Source: Microcella alkalica
GTDB lineage: Bacteria; Actinomycetota; Actinomycetes; Actinomycetales; Microbacteriaceae
Reading direction: 5' to 3'
DNA length: 64,000 nt
Assembly (NCBI RefSeq): GCF_014595885.1
Contig: NZ_JABUKC010000001.1
Coordinates: 310,001-374,000 of the forward strand
Within the stretch, counting starts at the first letter, position 1, and each line of letters opens with the position of its first letter. Below are positions 37,487 to 45,539 of the stretch, piece after piece. The notes beneath the pieces are model-generated. The model saw nothing but the letters and a program-made list of their open reading frames with translations. It had not been told where the DNA came from and searched no databases. A program made the position numbers and the translations under genes.

Positions 37487-37514
37487 TTGACGGGGAACTC
37501 TCCTCACGTAAACT
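37487..37514 (+). promoter_or_regulatory. Strong promoter of the 6C RNA
   Basis: TTGACG (37487-37492) and TAAACT (37509-37514) are 16 bases apart. This is the closest match to a housekeeping sigma consensus in the window. Start of transcription is expected near 37521. Confidence 0.8.
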
Positions 37515-37520
37515 GAACGA

Positions 37521-37658
37521 CGTCAGCAGCAAGACTGACTTGCGCGGCACGAGCACGATTCCCCCCAATCGCGTGCCGCCGAGGCGGCGTCCATGTCCCC
37601 CCAAGTTGGGCGCCGCCCCCCAACGTGCGAACGGCTCCTCCCCAGCGGAGGGGCCGTT
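37521..37658 (+). ncRNA. 6C small RNA (B11-like)
   Basis: Two hairpins each display six cytosines in the loop. Hairpin 1 pairs GCGGCACG with CGTGCCGC and CGATT with AATCG around CCCCCC (37544-37579). Hairpin 2 pairs GGCGGCG with CGCCGCC (37583-37617) around a loop with CCCCCC. A third hairpin, AACGGCTCCTCC with its complement (37630-37658), followed by CCTCGTTT, looks like the terminator. This is the layout of the actinobacterial 6C RNA, whose mycobacterial form (B11) acts as a trans-acting sRNA through its C-rich loops. The neighbouring tad and acs genes also fit. The exact 5' end is an estimate. Confidence 0.88.
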
Positions 37659-37722
37659 CCTCGTTTCCCGAGCGGACGACCGTGTCCTCCCGCGGGCGGT
37701 GCCCGTCCGCGAGCCTGGCGCC

Positions 37723-38769
37723 ATGAGCGCCGTCGACTTCGTGCCCCGTGACCCGCGTCGATCGGCGTCGGAGCCCTCGCCGTCGGCGGCACGGATGCTC
37801 CCCGCCGAGCTGCGCGCCCTGCTCGGGCCGCTCGCCGCCGCCGTCGACGACGAGCTCGTCACCGACGTGTTCGTGACGGGCGACGGTCACGTCTGGCGCG
37901 ACGCGGGGGAGGGGCCCGAGTTGGTCGACGGCGTGCGTCTCAGCGCCGAGAGCGCTCGCGAGCTCGCGGTGCGCCTCATCGAGCACGGCGGTCGGCACAT
38001 CGACGAGGCGACGCCGTGCGCCGACGTCCGCATCGGCGACGGTCTGCGCGTGCACGCCGCCCTGCCGCCCATTGCCTGGGCGGGGCCGGCGCTCTCGCTG
38101 CGACTGCCGCGATCCCGACCGGTCACGCTCGAGACCTCCGGTCATGCGCCGCAGGTCGTGGCCGCGCTGCGCGACGCGCTGCTGCAGCGGCGCACGGTGC
38201 TCTTCACGGGCGCGACCGGATCGGGCAAGACCACGATGCTCTCCGCGTGGCTGTCGGCGGCCTCCGCGCGAGAGCGCATCGTTGTCATTGAAGACGTCGC
38301 CGAGGCTCGGATCGACCACCCGCACGTCGTCGGGCTCGAGTGCCGCCAGGCCAATCTCGAGGGCGCGGGCGAGGTCGACCTGGCCAGGCTCGTCCGCGAG
38401 GCCCTGCGCATGCGGCCCGACCGTCTCGTGGTCGGCGAGTGCCGGGGCGCCGAGATCCGCGAGTTCCTCGCCGCGCTCAACACCGGCCACCGCGGAGGGG
38501 CGGGCACGCTGCACGCGAACTCGCTCGCCGACGTGCCGAGCCGGCTCGAGGCGATCGGCATGATCGCGGGGCTCGACCCGCCCGCGCTCGCCCGTCAGGC
38601 GAGGAGCGGGATCGATCTCGTCGTGCACCTGGCGCGCGACCGCTCGGGGGAGCGATCGGCGGCGCTCGGGCGCTTCGTGCTCGACGATCGGGAGCGGCTC
38701 GCGATCGCCCCCTGGCGCGCGCCGGCGCAGGCCGAGGGCGGCGCCGAACCCGAGGCGGCGCATCCGTGA
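37723..38769 (+). CDS. TadA family secretion ATPase of the Flp/Tad pilus
   Basis: A 348-residue hexameric ATPase that powers pilus assembly or secretion. Walker A is TGATGSGKTT, the Asp box includes IVVIEDVAE, Walker B is DRLVVGECRGAE, and the His box is GHRGGAGTLHANS. It is shorter at the N-terminus than proteobacterial TadA and matches the actinobacterial conjugal transfer-type form (Rv3659c-like). It starts the tad operon 65 bases behind the 6C RNA terminator; no TadZ/Ssd-like gene precedes it. The stop overlaps the next gene by GTGA. No clear ribosome binding site is seen before the ATG. Confidence 0.92.
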   Translation: MSAVDFVPRDPRRSASEPSPSAARMLPAELRALLGPLAAAVDDELVTDVFVTGDGHVWRDAGEGPELVDGVRLSAESARELAVRLIEHGGRHIDEATPCADVRIGDGLRVHAALPPIAWAGPALSLRLPRSRPVTLETSGHAPQVVAALRDALLQRRTVLFTGATGSGKTTMLSAWLSAASARERIVVIEDVAEARIDHPHVVGLECRQANLEGAGEVDLARLVREALRMRPDRLVVGECRGAEIREFLAALNTGHRGGAGTLHANSLADVPSRLEAIGMIAGLDPPALARQARSGIDLVVHLARDRSGERSAALGRFVLDDRERLAIAPWRAPAQAEGGAEPEAAHP

Positions 38770-39683
38770 CCGCCGAGGCCGACGCGCTCGCCCGCCACGT
38801 CCATCGCCTGTCTGTGCTCGTCGCGGCCGGCGTGGCCCCGGCGTCCGCCTGGCGCCACGTGGCGGGGGCGGCGCAGCCGGCGGATGCTCGGCTCGACGCC
38901 CTCGTCGCTCGACTCGACGCCGCCCAGCCGCTGTCGTCGGCGCTGCCGGAGGTCGCCCGCGACGCAGGTGAGCCGTGGCGGGCCCTCGCCGCGGCGTGGG
39001 CGGTCGCGGCGGAGAGCGGGGCGCCGCTGGCGCCGGCGCTCGCCGCCTACGCGACAGCGCTGCGCGATCGGGCAGCGGCCGAGCGCGACGTCGTCGTCGC
39101 GCTCGCCGGCCCACGGGCCACGGCGCGCGTCGTGCTCCTGCTTCCCCTCGTGGCCGTCGTGCTGGCGCTGCTGATGGGGGTCGACCTGCTCACCACCCTG
39201 CAGCAGCCCCTCGCGATCGCGAGCGTTGTGCTGGGGCTGCTGCTCGTCGTCGCTGCGCGGTGGTGGATCACCCGCCTGCTGCGCGCGGCGGCTCCTCCCT
39301 CCTCCTCGACGGGGCTCGACCTGGACCTGCTCGCCGTCGCGGCTTCCGGTGGGGGCTCGCCGGAGGCGGCGCGGCGTCTCGTGCGGCGCGCCCTCGACGC
39401 CGTCGCGCTCGAGCACGCGGTCTCCGCGGAGGCGGGCGCCGACCTCACCGCGGAGCTGGTCGTGCTCTCCCGGCGCTCCGGCGCTCCGCTCGGCGCTCTC
39501 GCGCGCGCCGAGGCGAGTGAGCTCCGTGGTCGGGCTCGCGCCGAGGCTCGGCGCACCGCGGAGGTGCTCGCCGTGCGGCTCATGCTGCCCCTCGGAGCCT
39601 GCGTGCTCCCTTCCTTTCTGCTGCTGGGGGTCGTGCCGATGCTCATCGGGCTCCTCTCCTCCACAGCGACGCTCGGGCTCTGA
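38766..39683 (+). CDS. Tad pilus platform protein, apparent TadB-TadC fusion
   Basis: A 305-residue type II secretion F-like membrane protein. The first half looks like TadB (WAVAAESGAPLAPALAAYATALRD and GPRATARVVLLLPL, then helices). The second half looks like TadC (LDLLAVAASGG, SRRSGAPLGALARAEASELR, VRLMLPLGACVLPSFLLLGVVP). In mycobacteria these are two genes (Rv3658c and Rv3657c); here one frame carries both halves. It forms the inner membrane platform on which TadA acts. The GTG start overlaps tadA. Confidence 0.85.
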   Translation: MTAEADALARHVHRLSVLVAAGVAPASAWRHVAGAAQPADARLDALVARLDAAQPLSSALPEVARDAGEPWRALAAAWAVAAESGAPLAPALAAYATALRDRAAAERDVVVALAGPRATARVVLLLPLVAVVLALLMGVDLLTTLQQPLAIASVVLGLLLVVAARWWITRLLRAAAPPSSSTGLDLDLLAVAASGGGSPEAARRLVRRALDAVALEHAVSAEAGADLTAELVVLSRRSGAPLGALARAEASELRGRARAEARRTAEVLAVRLMLPLGACVLPSFLLLGVVPMLIGLLSSTATLGL

Positions 39684-39795
39684 GCTGCTCCGTTCGGCCG
39701 GATCGCGCCCCGACGCCCGGCGCGCCGCTGCAGACTCGAGCCGGTTCGTGCCCCGACCGCGACGCGAGGCGTCGCCCGACCGAAAGGTGCCCGTC

Positions 39796-40092
39796 ATGGC
39801 ACGTCACCGCCCGACCTTCTCCTCGTCCTTCCGTGCCGCGGCGCCGTCGCCGACGTCGGGGCTGCTCCCCCCGCACCGGCAGCGCGCGACGCTCCAAGCC
39901 GCCATCACGGCGGGGCAGGGATCCTCGCGCTCCGTCCTCGCGGATGACACGGGCGCGGCCACCGCCGAGTACGCGATCGCGACGATGGCCGCGGTCGGCT
40001 TCGCCAGCCTCCTCGTGGTCATCCTCCGCAGCGAGGAGGTGCGCGGCATCCTCACCGGTCTCGTGCGCACCGCCCTCACCGTCGGGGGCTGA
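39796..40092 (+). CDS. DUF4244 protein, Flp-like pilin candidate
   Basis: A 98-residue protein with a disordered N-terminal half, then DDTGAATAEYAIATMAAVGFASLLVVILRS-type sequence. The Glu five residues into the hydrophobic segment (GAATAEYAIA) is the Flp/type IV pilin hallmark, so this is the likely pilus subunit or a pseudopilin. GAAAGG precedes the ATG. It corresponds to Rv3656c-like genes in the same order. The unusually long pre-hydrophobic region would have to be processed. Confidence 0.85.
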   Translation: MARHRPTFSSSFRAAAPSPTSGLLPPHRQRATLQAAITAGQGSSRSVLADDTGAATAEYAIATMAAVGFASLLVVILRSEEVRGILTGLVRTALTVGG

Positions 40093-40095
40093 GCG

Positions 40096-40509
40096 GTGGG
40101 ACGAGCGTCTGCGCCGCGCGGTGGCGACCGTCGCCGGCGCTCGGCCCGCGACCGCGGCGCCGTGTCGGCGGAGGTCGCCGTCGCGCTGCCCACCGTGGTC
40201 GTCGTGCTCGTGGCGTGCCTCGGGGGCATCGGTGCCGCCGTGGCGCTCGGGCGAGCGCACGACGCCGCCGCGGACGCCGCCCGGCTCGTCGCCCGGGGCG
40301 ACCCCGTCGAACGGGCCCGAGGCCACGTCGCGAGTGCCGCGCCGGGCGCGAGCCTGACGATCTCCCGCTCGGGTGACCTGGTCTGCGCTGTCGTCAACGT
40401 CACGCCGACGGTGCTCGGCATGCCCATCCCGCTGTCGGCGCGCTCCTGCGCCCTCGCTCCGTCGGCGACCGAGAGCCCCGTCCGCGCTCTCGAGGTGAGG
40501 ACCGCCTGA
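40096..40509 (+). CDS. TadE-like minor pilin
   Basis: A 137-residue protein with a basic N-terminus and one hydrophobic helix beginning RGAVSAEVAVALPTVVVVLVACLGG, the TadE motif with a conserved Glu. The rest is an extracellular domain with two Cys. It starts with GTG three bases after the DUF4244 stop and overlaps the following gene by one base. It should be a minor pilin of the Tad system. Confidence 0.82.
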   Translation: MGRASAPRGGDRRRRSARDRGAVSAEVAVALPTVVVVLVACLGGIGAAVALGRAHDAAADAARLVARGDPVERARGHVASAAPGASLTISRSGDLVCAVVNVTPTVLGMPIPLSARSCALAPSATESPVRALEVRTA

Positions 40510-40829
40510 TGGCGGGCGCCGTCCTCGTGGTGAGTGCGCTCGTGACGACCGCGAGCCTGGGGGTCACCGGAGTCGCCGCAGCGACGGCGCTCGCCGAGTC
40601 GCAACGGCTCGCGGGCGTCGCCGACGCGGCGGCCCTCGCCGGCGGAGACGCGATGCTCGGGTGGGTCTCAGAGCAGCCGTGCGACGCCGCGACGCGCGTC
40701 GCTCGCGCCAACGGGGCGCCCCTGACGGCGTGCTCCATCGAGGGCGCGACGGTCGTCGTGACGGTGTCCGGTGCGGCTCTCGGGCTGCCGCTGCAGCGAT
40801 CCGCCCGAGCGGGAGCGCCGCGAACATGA
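40509..40829 (+). CDS. Rv3654c-like Tad locus protein
   Basis: A 106-residue protein with a hydrophobic N-terminal helix and a segment rich in Ala with QRLAGVADAAALAGGDAM, the pattern of the flp/TadG-related pseudopilin-like proteins that end actinobacterial tad operons. Two Cys occur in the exported part. The ATG shares one base with the previous stop (TGATG). The function is unknown; the exported location is predicted. Confidence 0.78.
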   Translation: MAGAVLVVSALVTTASLGVTGVAAATALAESQRLAGVADAAALAGGDAMLGWVSEQPCDAATRVARANGAPLTACSIEGATVVVTVSGAALGLPLQRSARAGAPRT

Positions 40830-40955
40830 GGGGTCCGCCGTCGGGCGGCGTCCTGCACGGACTGTGTATGGTGTGCCTGACCGCGGCGTGCGAGCCGCGG
40901 CGACCGCCGGGGTGCGGAGTCATCCCCCCGGACGCCCCCGAGATCGAGGAGTACC

Positions 40956-43706
40956 GTGCCGAGCACGAAGAAGCTGGTCATCGTCGAGTCGCCCGCCAAG
41001 GCGAAGACGATCGGCAAGTACCTGGGCGAGGGCTACGAGGTGCAGGCCTCGGTCGGGCACGTGCGCGACCTCATCGAGCCGAAGAACCTGCCGGCCGAGC
41101 TGAAGAAGGGGCCGCTGGGCAAGTTCTCCATCGACGTGGACAACGGCTTCGAGCCCTACTACGTGGTCTCCGACGAGAAGAAGCGCGTCATCGCCGACCT
41201 CAAGCGGGCGCTCAAGCAGGCCGACGAGCTCTACCTCGCGACCGATGAGGACCGCGAGGGAGAGGCCATCGCCTGGCACCTGCTGCAGGTGCTCAAGCCG
41301 AGCGTGCCCGTCAAGCGCATGGTCTTCCACGAGATCACCCCGGAGGCAATCGCCCGGGCGACCGAGGCGACGCGCGAGCTCGACACGGCACTCGTCGACG
41401 CGCAGGAGACCCGCCGCATCCTCGACCGCCTCTACGGCTACGAGGTGAGCCCCGTGCTGTGGCGCAAGGTCGGCCCCGGCCTGAGCGCCGGCCGCGTGCA
41501 ATCGGCAGCGACTCGACTCGTGGTTGACCGCGAGCGCGAGCGGCTCGCGTTCGTGTCGGCCCAGTACTGGGATCTCGACACCACCCTCCTGCCCGCCGAC
41601 GGCGGCGCGGCCTTCGGTGCGCGCCTCACCCGTCTGGACGGTCGGAAGGTCGCGAGCGGTCGCGACTTCGATGACCGCGGCGCGCTCAAGGCGGCCGACA
41701 CGATCGCGCTCGATGAGGCCGCGGCGACGGCGCTCGCCGAGGCGCTCCGCGCGCCCGGGCTGGCGGTGACGGTCACGAAGGTCGAGTCGAAGCCCTACAC
41801 GCGCCGCCCCGCCGCGCCGTTCACGACCTCGACCCTGCAGCAGGAGGCCGCGCGCAAGCTGCGCTTCACCGCCCGGCAGACGATGTCGGTGGCGCAGTCG
41901 CTCTACGAGAACGGCTACATCACCTACATGCGCACCGACTCCTCGTCGCTGTCGCAGCAGGCGATCAGCGCCGCCCGCGCGCAGGCCGCCGCGCTGTACG
42001 GCGCCGACACGGTGCCCGAGAAGCCCCGCACCTACGCGAGCAAGTCGAAGAACGCGCAGGAGGCCCACGAGGCGATCCGCCCCGCCGGCGACACCTTCCG
42101 CACGCCGAGCGCCCTCGAGGGAACGCTGCGCGGCAACGACTGGAAGCTCTACGACCTGATCTGGAAGCGGACGATCGCGAGCCAGATGGCGGATGCCCGG
42201 GGCCAGACCGCCTCGGTCACGCTCCAGTCGGCCCCGCTCGCCGCCCCCGCCCAGCCGGGCGTCGTCGCTGAGTTCGCGGCGAGCGGCACGGTCATCACTT
42301 TCCGCGGCTTCCTCGCCGCCTACGAGGAGGGCCGCGACGAGGAGCGCGAGGCAGACTCCAGCGCCGACGCCACGGAGTCGAAGCTGCCCCCGCTCAGCGA
42401 GGGGCAGTCGCTCGGCGTGGAGGAGGTCGAGGCGAAGGGCCACGAGACGAGCCCGCCGCCGCGCTACACCGAGGCCAGCCTCGTGAAGGCGCTCGAGGAG
42501 CGCGGCATCGGCCGCCCGTCGACCTACGCGGCGATCATCTCCACGATCGTCGACCGCGGCTACGTCACCCCGCGCGGCACCGCGCTCGTGCCGAACTGGA
42601 TCGCCTTCAGCGTCGTGCGGCTGCTGGAGGAGCACTTCGGCGACCTCGTCGAGTACGACTTCACCGCCGAGATGGAGTCGGATCTCGACCGCATCGCCGG
42701 CGGCGAGGCGGACCGCACCGAGTGGCTCAGGAGCTTCTACTTCGGCGACGACCACCAGCCGGGCCTGCGCCCCGTCGTCGACAACCTCGGCGACATCGAC
42801 GCCCGTGCGCTCAATTCCATGCCGATCACCGACGACATCACCCTGCGCATCGGCAAGTACGGCCCCTACCTGGAGGTCGTCGAGCCGGGCGCGGAGACCC
42901 CGCGGCGGGTGAACCTGCCCGCCGAGCTCGCGCCCGACGAGCTGACCCCGGCGAAGGCCCGCGAGCTCGTCGACGCTCCCGTCACGGGCGATCGCGAACT
43001 CGGCGTGAACCCCGCGACGGGCAAGCTCGTCGTCGCGAAGGACGGCCGCTTCGGCCCTTACGTCACCGAGGTCGAGCCGGAGCCCGAGCCGGAGGTCGCC
43101 GCCGACCCCGCCACGGGCGAAGTGGCCGAGCCGGGCGCGAAGAAGGCGCCGGCGAAGAAGAAGGCGGCGGCCGAGAAGCCGCGCACGGCATCCCTGTTCA
43201 AGAGCATGGACCCGGCGACGATCGACCTCGAGACGGCGCTGAAGCTGCTCGACCTGCCGCGCGTCGTCGGCGACGACCCGGAGTCGGGCGAGCCCATCAC
43301 CGCGCAGAACGGGCGCTACGGCCCGTACCTGAAGAAGGGCACCGACACGCGCTCGCTCGACGGGGAGGACCAGATCTTCGAGATCGACCTCGCCGGGGCC
43401 CTGGCGAAGTTCGCCGAGCCCAAGTACGGCGCCCGCCGTGCCTCCAGTGCGCTCAAGGAGTTCGACGCCGACCCCGTCAGCGGCAAGCCGATCAAGGTGA
43501 AGGACGGCCGCTTCGGGCCGTACGTGACCGACGGCGAGACGAACGCGACGATCCCGCGCGGGGAGGACGTCGAGGCGGTCGACTTCGAGCGCGCCGTGCA
43601 GCTGCTCGCCGACAAGCGCGCCAAGGGCCCGGCGAAGAAGCCCGCGAAGCGCACCGCCGCGAAGAAGGCTCCCGCGAAGCGCTCGACGGCCGCGAAGAAG
43701 AAGTAG
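40956..43706 (+). CDS. topA: DNA topoisomerase I
   Basis: A 916-residue type IA topoisomerase that relaxes negative supercoils. It has the TOPRIM start KKLVIVESPAKAKTIGKYLG, the acidic TDEDREGEAIAWHL, and the active Tyr in YITYMRTDSSSLS. In place of Cys zinc fingers the C-terminal part carries actinobacterial repeats (DGRFGPYVT, NGRYGPYLK, DGRFGPYVT) and two Lys-Ala-Pro-rich stretches, one internal (about residue 730) and one at the very end, which help DNA binding and processivity in this group. The GTG start is used; a TATGGT box lies about 80 bases upstream. tmk follows after seven bases. Confidence 0.97.
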   Translation: MPSTKKLVIVESPAKAKTIGKYLGEGYEVQASVGHVRDLIEPKNLPAELKKGPLGKFSIDVDNGFEPYYVVSDEKKRVIADLKRALKQADELYLATDEDREGEAIAWHLLQVLKPSVPVKRMVFHEITPEAIARATEATRELDTALVDAQETRRILDRLYGYEVSPVLWRKVGPGLSAGRVQSAATRLVVDRERERLAFVSAQYWDLDTTLLPADGGAAFGARLTRLDGRKVASGRDFDDRGALKAADTIALDEAAATALAEALRAPGLAVTVTKVESKPYTRRPAAPFTTSTLQQEAARKLRFTARQTMSVAQSLYENGYITYMRTDSSSLSQQAISAARAQAAALYGADTVPEKPRTYASKSKNAQEAHEAIRPAGDTFRTPSALEGTLRGNDWKLYDLIWKRTIASQMADARGQTASVTLQSAPLAAPAQPGVVAEFAASGTVITFRGFLAAYEEGRDEEREADSSADATESKLPPLSEGQSLGVEEVEAKGHETSPPPRYTEASLVKALEERGIGRPSTYAAIISTIVDRGYVTPRGTALVPNWIAFSVVRLLEEHFGDLVEYDFTAEMESDLDRIAGGEADRTEWLRSFYFGDDHQPGLRPVVDNLGDIDARALNSMPITDDITLRIGKYGPYLEVVEPGAETPRRVNLPAELAPDELTPAKARELVDAPVTGDRELGVNPATGKLVVAKDGRFGPYVTEVEPEPEPEVAADPATGEVAEPGAKKAPAKKKAAAEKPRTASLFKSMDPATIDLETALKLLDLPRVVGDDPESGEPITAQNGRYGPYLKKGTDTRSLDGEDQIFEIDLAGALAKFAEPKYGARRASSALKEFDADPVSGKPIKVKDGRFGPYVTDGETNATIPRGEDVEAVDFERAVQLLADKRAKGPAKKPAKRTAAKKAPAKRSTAAKKK

Positions 43707-43713
43707 CCGCAGC

Positions 43714-44346
43714 GTGACCGGCCTCTTTCTCACGCTCGAGGGCGGCGACGGCTCCGGCAAGTCGACCCAGTCGGCGCTGCTGACCGAGTGGCTCGTCGCC
43801 CGCGGCGAGACGGTCGTGCACGCGCGTGAGCCCGGCGGCACCGAGCTCGGCCTCGAGCTGCGCGAGATCATCCTGCACCGCCGTGGGTACATGGCACCTC
43901 GCGCCGAGGCCCTGCTCTACGCCGCCGATCGCGCGCACAACATCGCCACTGTCGTGCGGCCCGCCCTCGCCCGCGGCGAGGTCGTCATCCAGGATCGCTA
44001 CCTCGACTCCTCCGTCGCGTACCAGGGCGCGGGGCGCGTGCTGTCGATGGCCGAGGTGCGCGAGCTGTCGCTCTGGGCGACCGAGGGGCTGCTGCCGCAC
44101 CTGACGGTGCTGCTCGACCTCGACCCCGCGCTCGGGCGCGAGCGGCTCGACGCGAGCCGCACCCGCTACGACCGGCTCGAGGCGGAGGCCGCGGTCTTCC
44201 ACGAGCGGGTGCGCGCGGCCTACCTGGAGCTCGCGGCCGCCGAGCCGGAGCGCTTCCTCGTGCTCGACGCGGCCCTGCCGGTCGACGAGCTGCAGCAGCG
44301 CATCCGCGACCGGGTGTCGGCGCTCATCGCTACGCTGACCGCATGA
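43714..44346 (+). CDS. tmk: Thymidylate kinase
   Basis: A 210-residue kinase making dTDP from dTMP. The P-loop is EGGDGSGKST, the DR(Y/H) motif is VVIQDRYLDSSVAYQG, and the LID is short. The GTG start lies seven bases behind topA, and the stop overlaps holB (ATGA). With tdk at 30 kb it completes the salvage path to dTDP. This topA-tmk-holB order is typical of actinobacteria. Confidence 0.97.
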   Translation: MTGLFLTLEGGDGSGKSTQSALLTEWLVARGETVVHAREPGGTELGLELREIILHRRGYMAPRAEALLYAADRAHNIATVVRPALARGEVVIQDRYLDSSVAYQGAGRVLSMAEVRELSLWATEGLLPHLTVLLDLDPALGRERLDASRTRYDRLEAEAAVFHERVRAAYLELAAAEPERFLVLDAALPVDELQQRIRDRVSALIATLTA

Positions 44347-45539
44347 CCGGCTGGAGCGACCTCACCGGGCAGGAGGCCGCGATCGCCCTGCTGCGCGAGG
44401 CCGCCTCCGATCCGGCGGCGATGACGCACGGCTGGCTCGTGACGGGCCCGCCCGGGTCGGGCCGCTCGAACCTCGCCTTCGCGTTCGCCGCCGAGCTGCT
44501 CACGCCTCCGGCGTCGGCGGATGCGCCCGGCGGTGACCCGACCACGGGTGCCGGCGCGACCGCCCGCGACGCCGTCGCCGCGCAGGTCGCGGCGCGCACC
44601 CACCCCGACCTGGCGGTGCTCGCGACCGACCGCGTCGTCATCACGATCGACGAGGTGCGCCAGCTCGTCGCGCAGAGCCAGTACTCGCCGAGCGTCGCGC
44701 CGTATCGCGTCATCATCGTGGAGGATGCGGATCGCATGAGCGAGCGCACCTCGAACGTGCTGCTCAAGGCGCTCGAGGAGCCCCCGCCGCGCACGGTGTG
44801 GATCCTGTGCGCGCCGAGCGCCGCCGACCTCATCCCGACCATCCGCTCGCGCGTGCGCGCGGTGCGCCTGCGGGTGCCGAGCGTGACCGAGGTCGCCGAC
44901 CTGCTCACGCGGCGCGACGGCGTCGAGCCGACTCTCGCCGAGCAGGCCGCTCGCGAGGCGCAGAGCCACATCGGCATGGCGCACCGGCTCGCGACCGACG
45001 CCGAGGCGCGCGAGCGACGCCGCCGCACCCTCGAGCTCGCCCTCGGGGTGCAGAGCGTGAGCGGCGCCGTGCTCGCCGCCGAGCAGCTCGTCGCCCTCGC
45101 GACCGACGACGCGAAGGCGTTCACCGCCGAGCGCGAGGCGCTCGAGCGCGAGGCGGCGCTGCGCTCGCTCGGCATCGAGCCGGGCGGCACCGTGCCGCCC
45201 GCCCTGCGCGGCAGCCTCAAGGCCCTCGAGGAGGACCAGAAGCGGCGCGCCACCCGATCGGTGCGCGACGGCGTGGATCGCGTGCTCGTCGACCTGCTCT
45301 CGCTGCACCGCGACGTGCTGCTGCTGCAGCTCGGCGCTGACCTCGAGCTCGTCAACGAGTCGATGCGCGCTCGCCTCGAGGAGGCGGCGCGTCGCGGCTC
45401 GGCCGAGCAGTCGCTCGCCGCCCTCGACGCCATCGCGCAGGCTCGCCGCCGCGTCGAGGGCAACACGCCCCCGCTGCTGGCGATCGAGGCGATGCTCATC
45501 ACGGCCAGCGGTCGCGCGGCGTTAGGCTCGCCCGCGTGA
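44343..45539 (+). CDS. holB: DNA polymerase III delta' subunit
   Basis: A 398-residue clamp-loader subunit. The N-terminus (WSDLTGQEAAIALLREAA) and the AAA-type nucleotide region are clear, but the P-loop is GPPGSGRSN, with Arg for Lys, in line with the non-hydrolysing role of delta'. The SRC-like motif appears as IRSRVRAVRL. Four bases overlap tmk. A TACGCT box six bases before the ATG could also give a separate leaderless mRNA. The stop overlaps the following peptidase gene (GTGA). Confidence 0.93.
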   Translation: MTGWSDLTGQEAAIALLREAASDPAAMTHGWLVTGPPGSGRSNLAFAFAAELLTPPASADAPGGDPTTGAGATARDAVAAQVAARTHPDLAVLATDRVVITIDEVRQLVAQSQYSPSVAPYRVIIVEDADRMSERTSNVLLKALEEPPPRTVWILCAPSAADLIPTIRSRVRAVRLRVPSVTEVADLLTRRDGVEPTLAEQAAREAQSHIGMAHRLATDAEARERRRRTLELALGVQSVSGAVLAAEQLVALATDDAKAFTAEREALEREAALRSLGIEPGGTVPPALRGSLKALEEDQKRRATRSVRDGVDRVLVDLLSLHRDVLLLQLGADLELVNESMRARLEEAARRGSAEQSLAALDAIAQARRRVEGNTPPLLAIEAMLITASGRAALGSPA

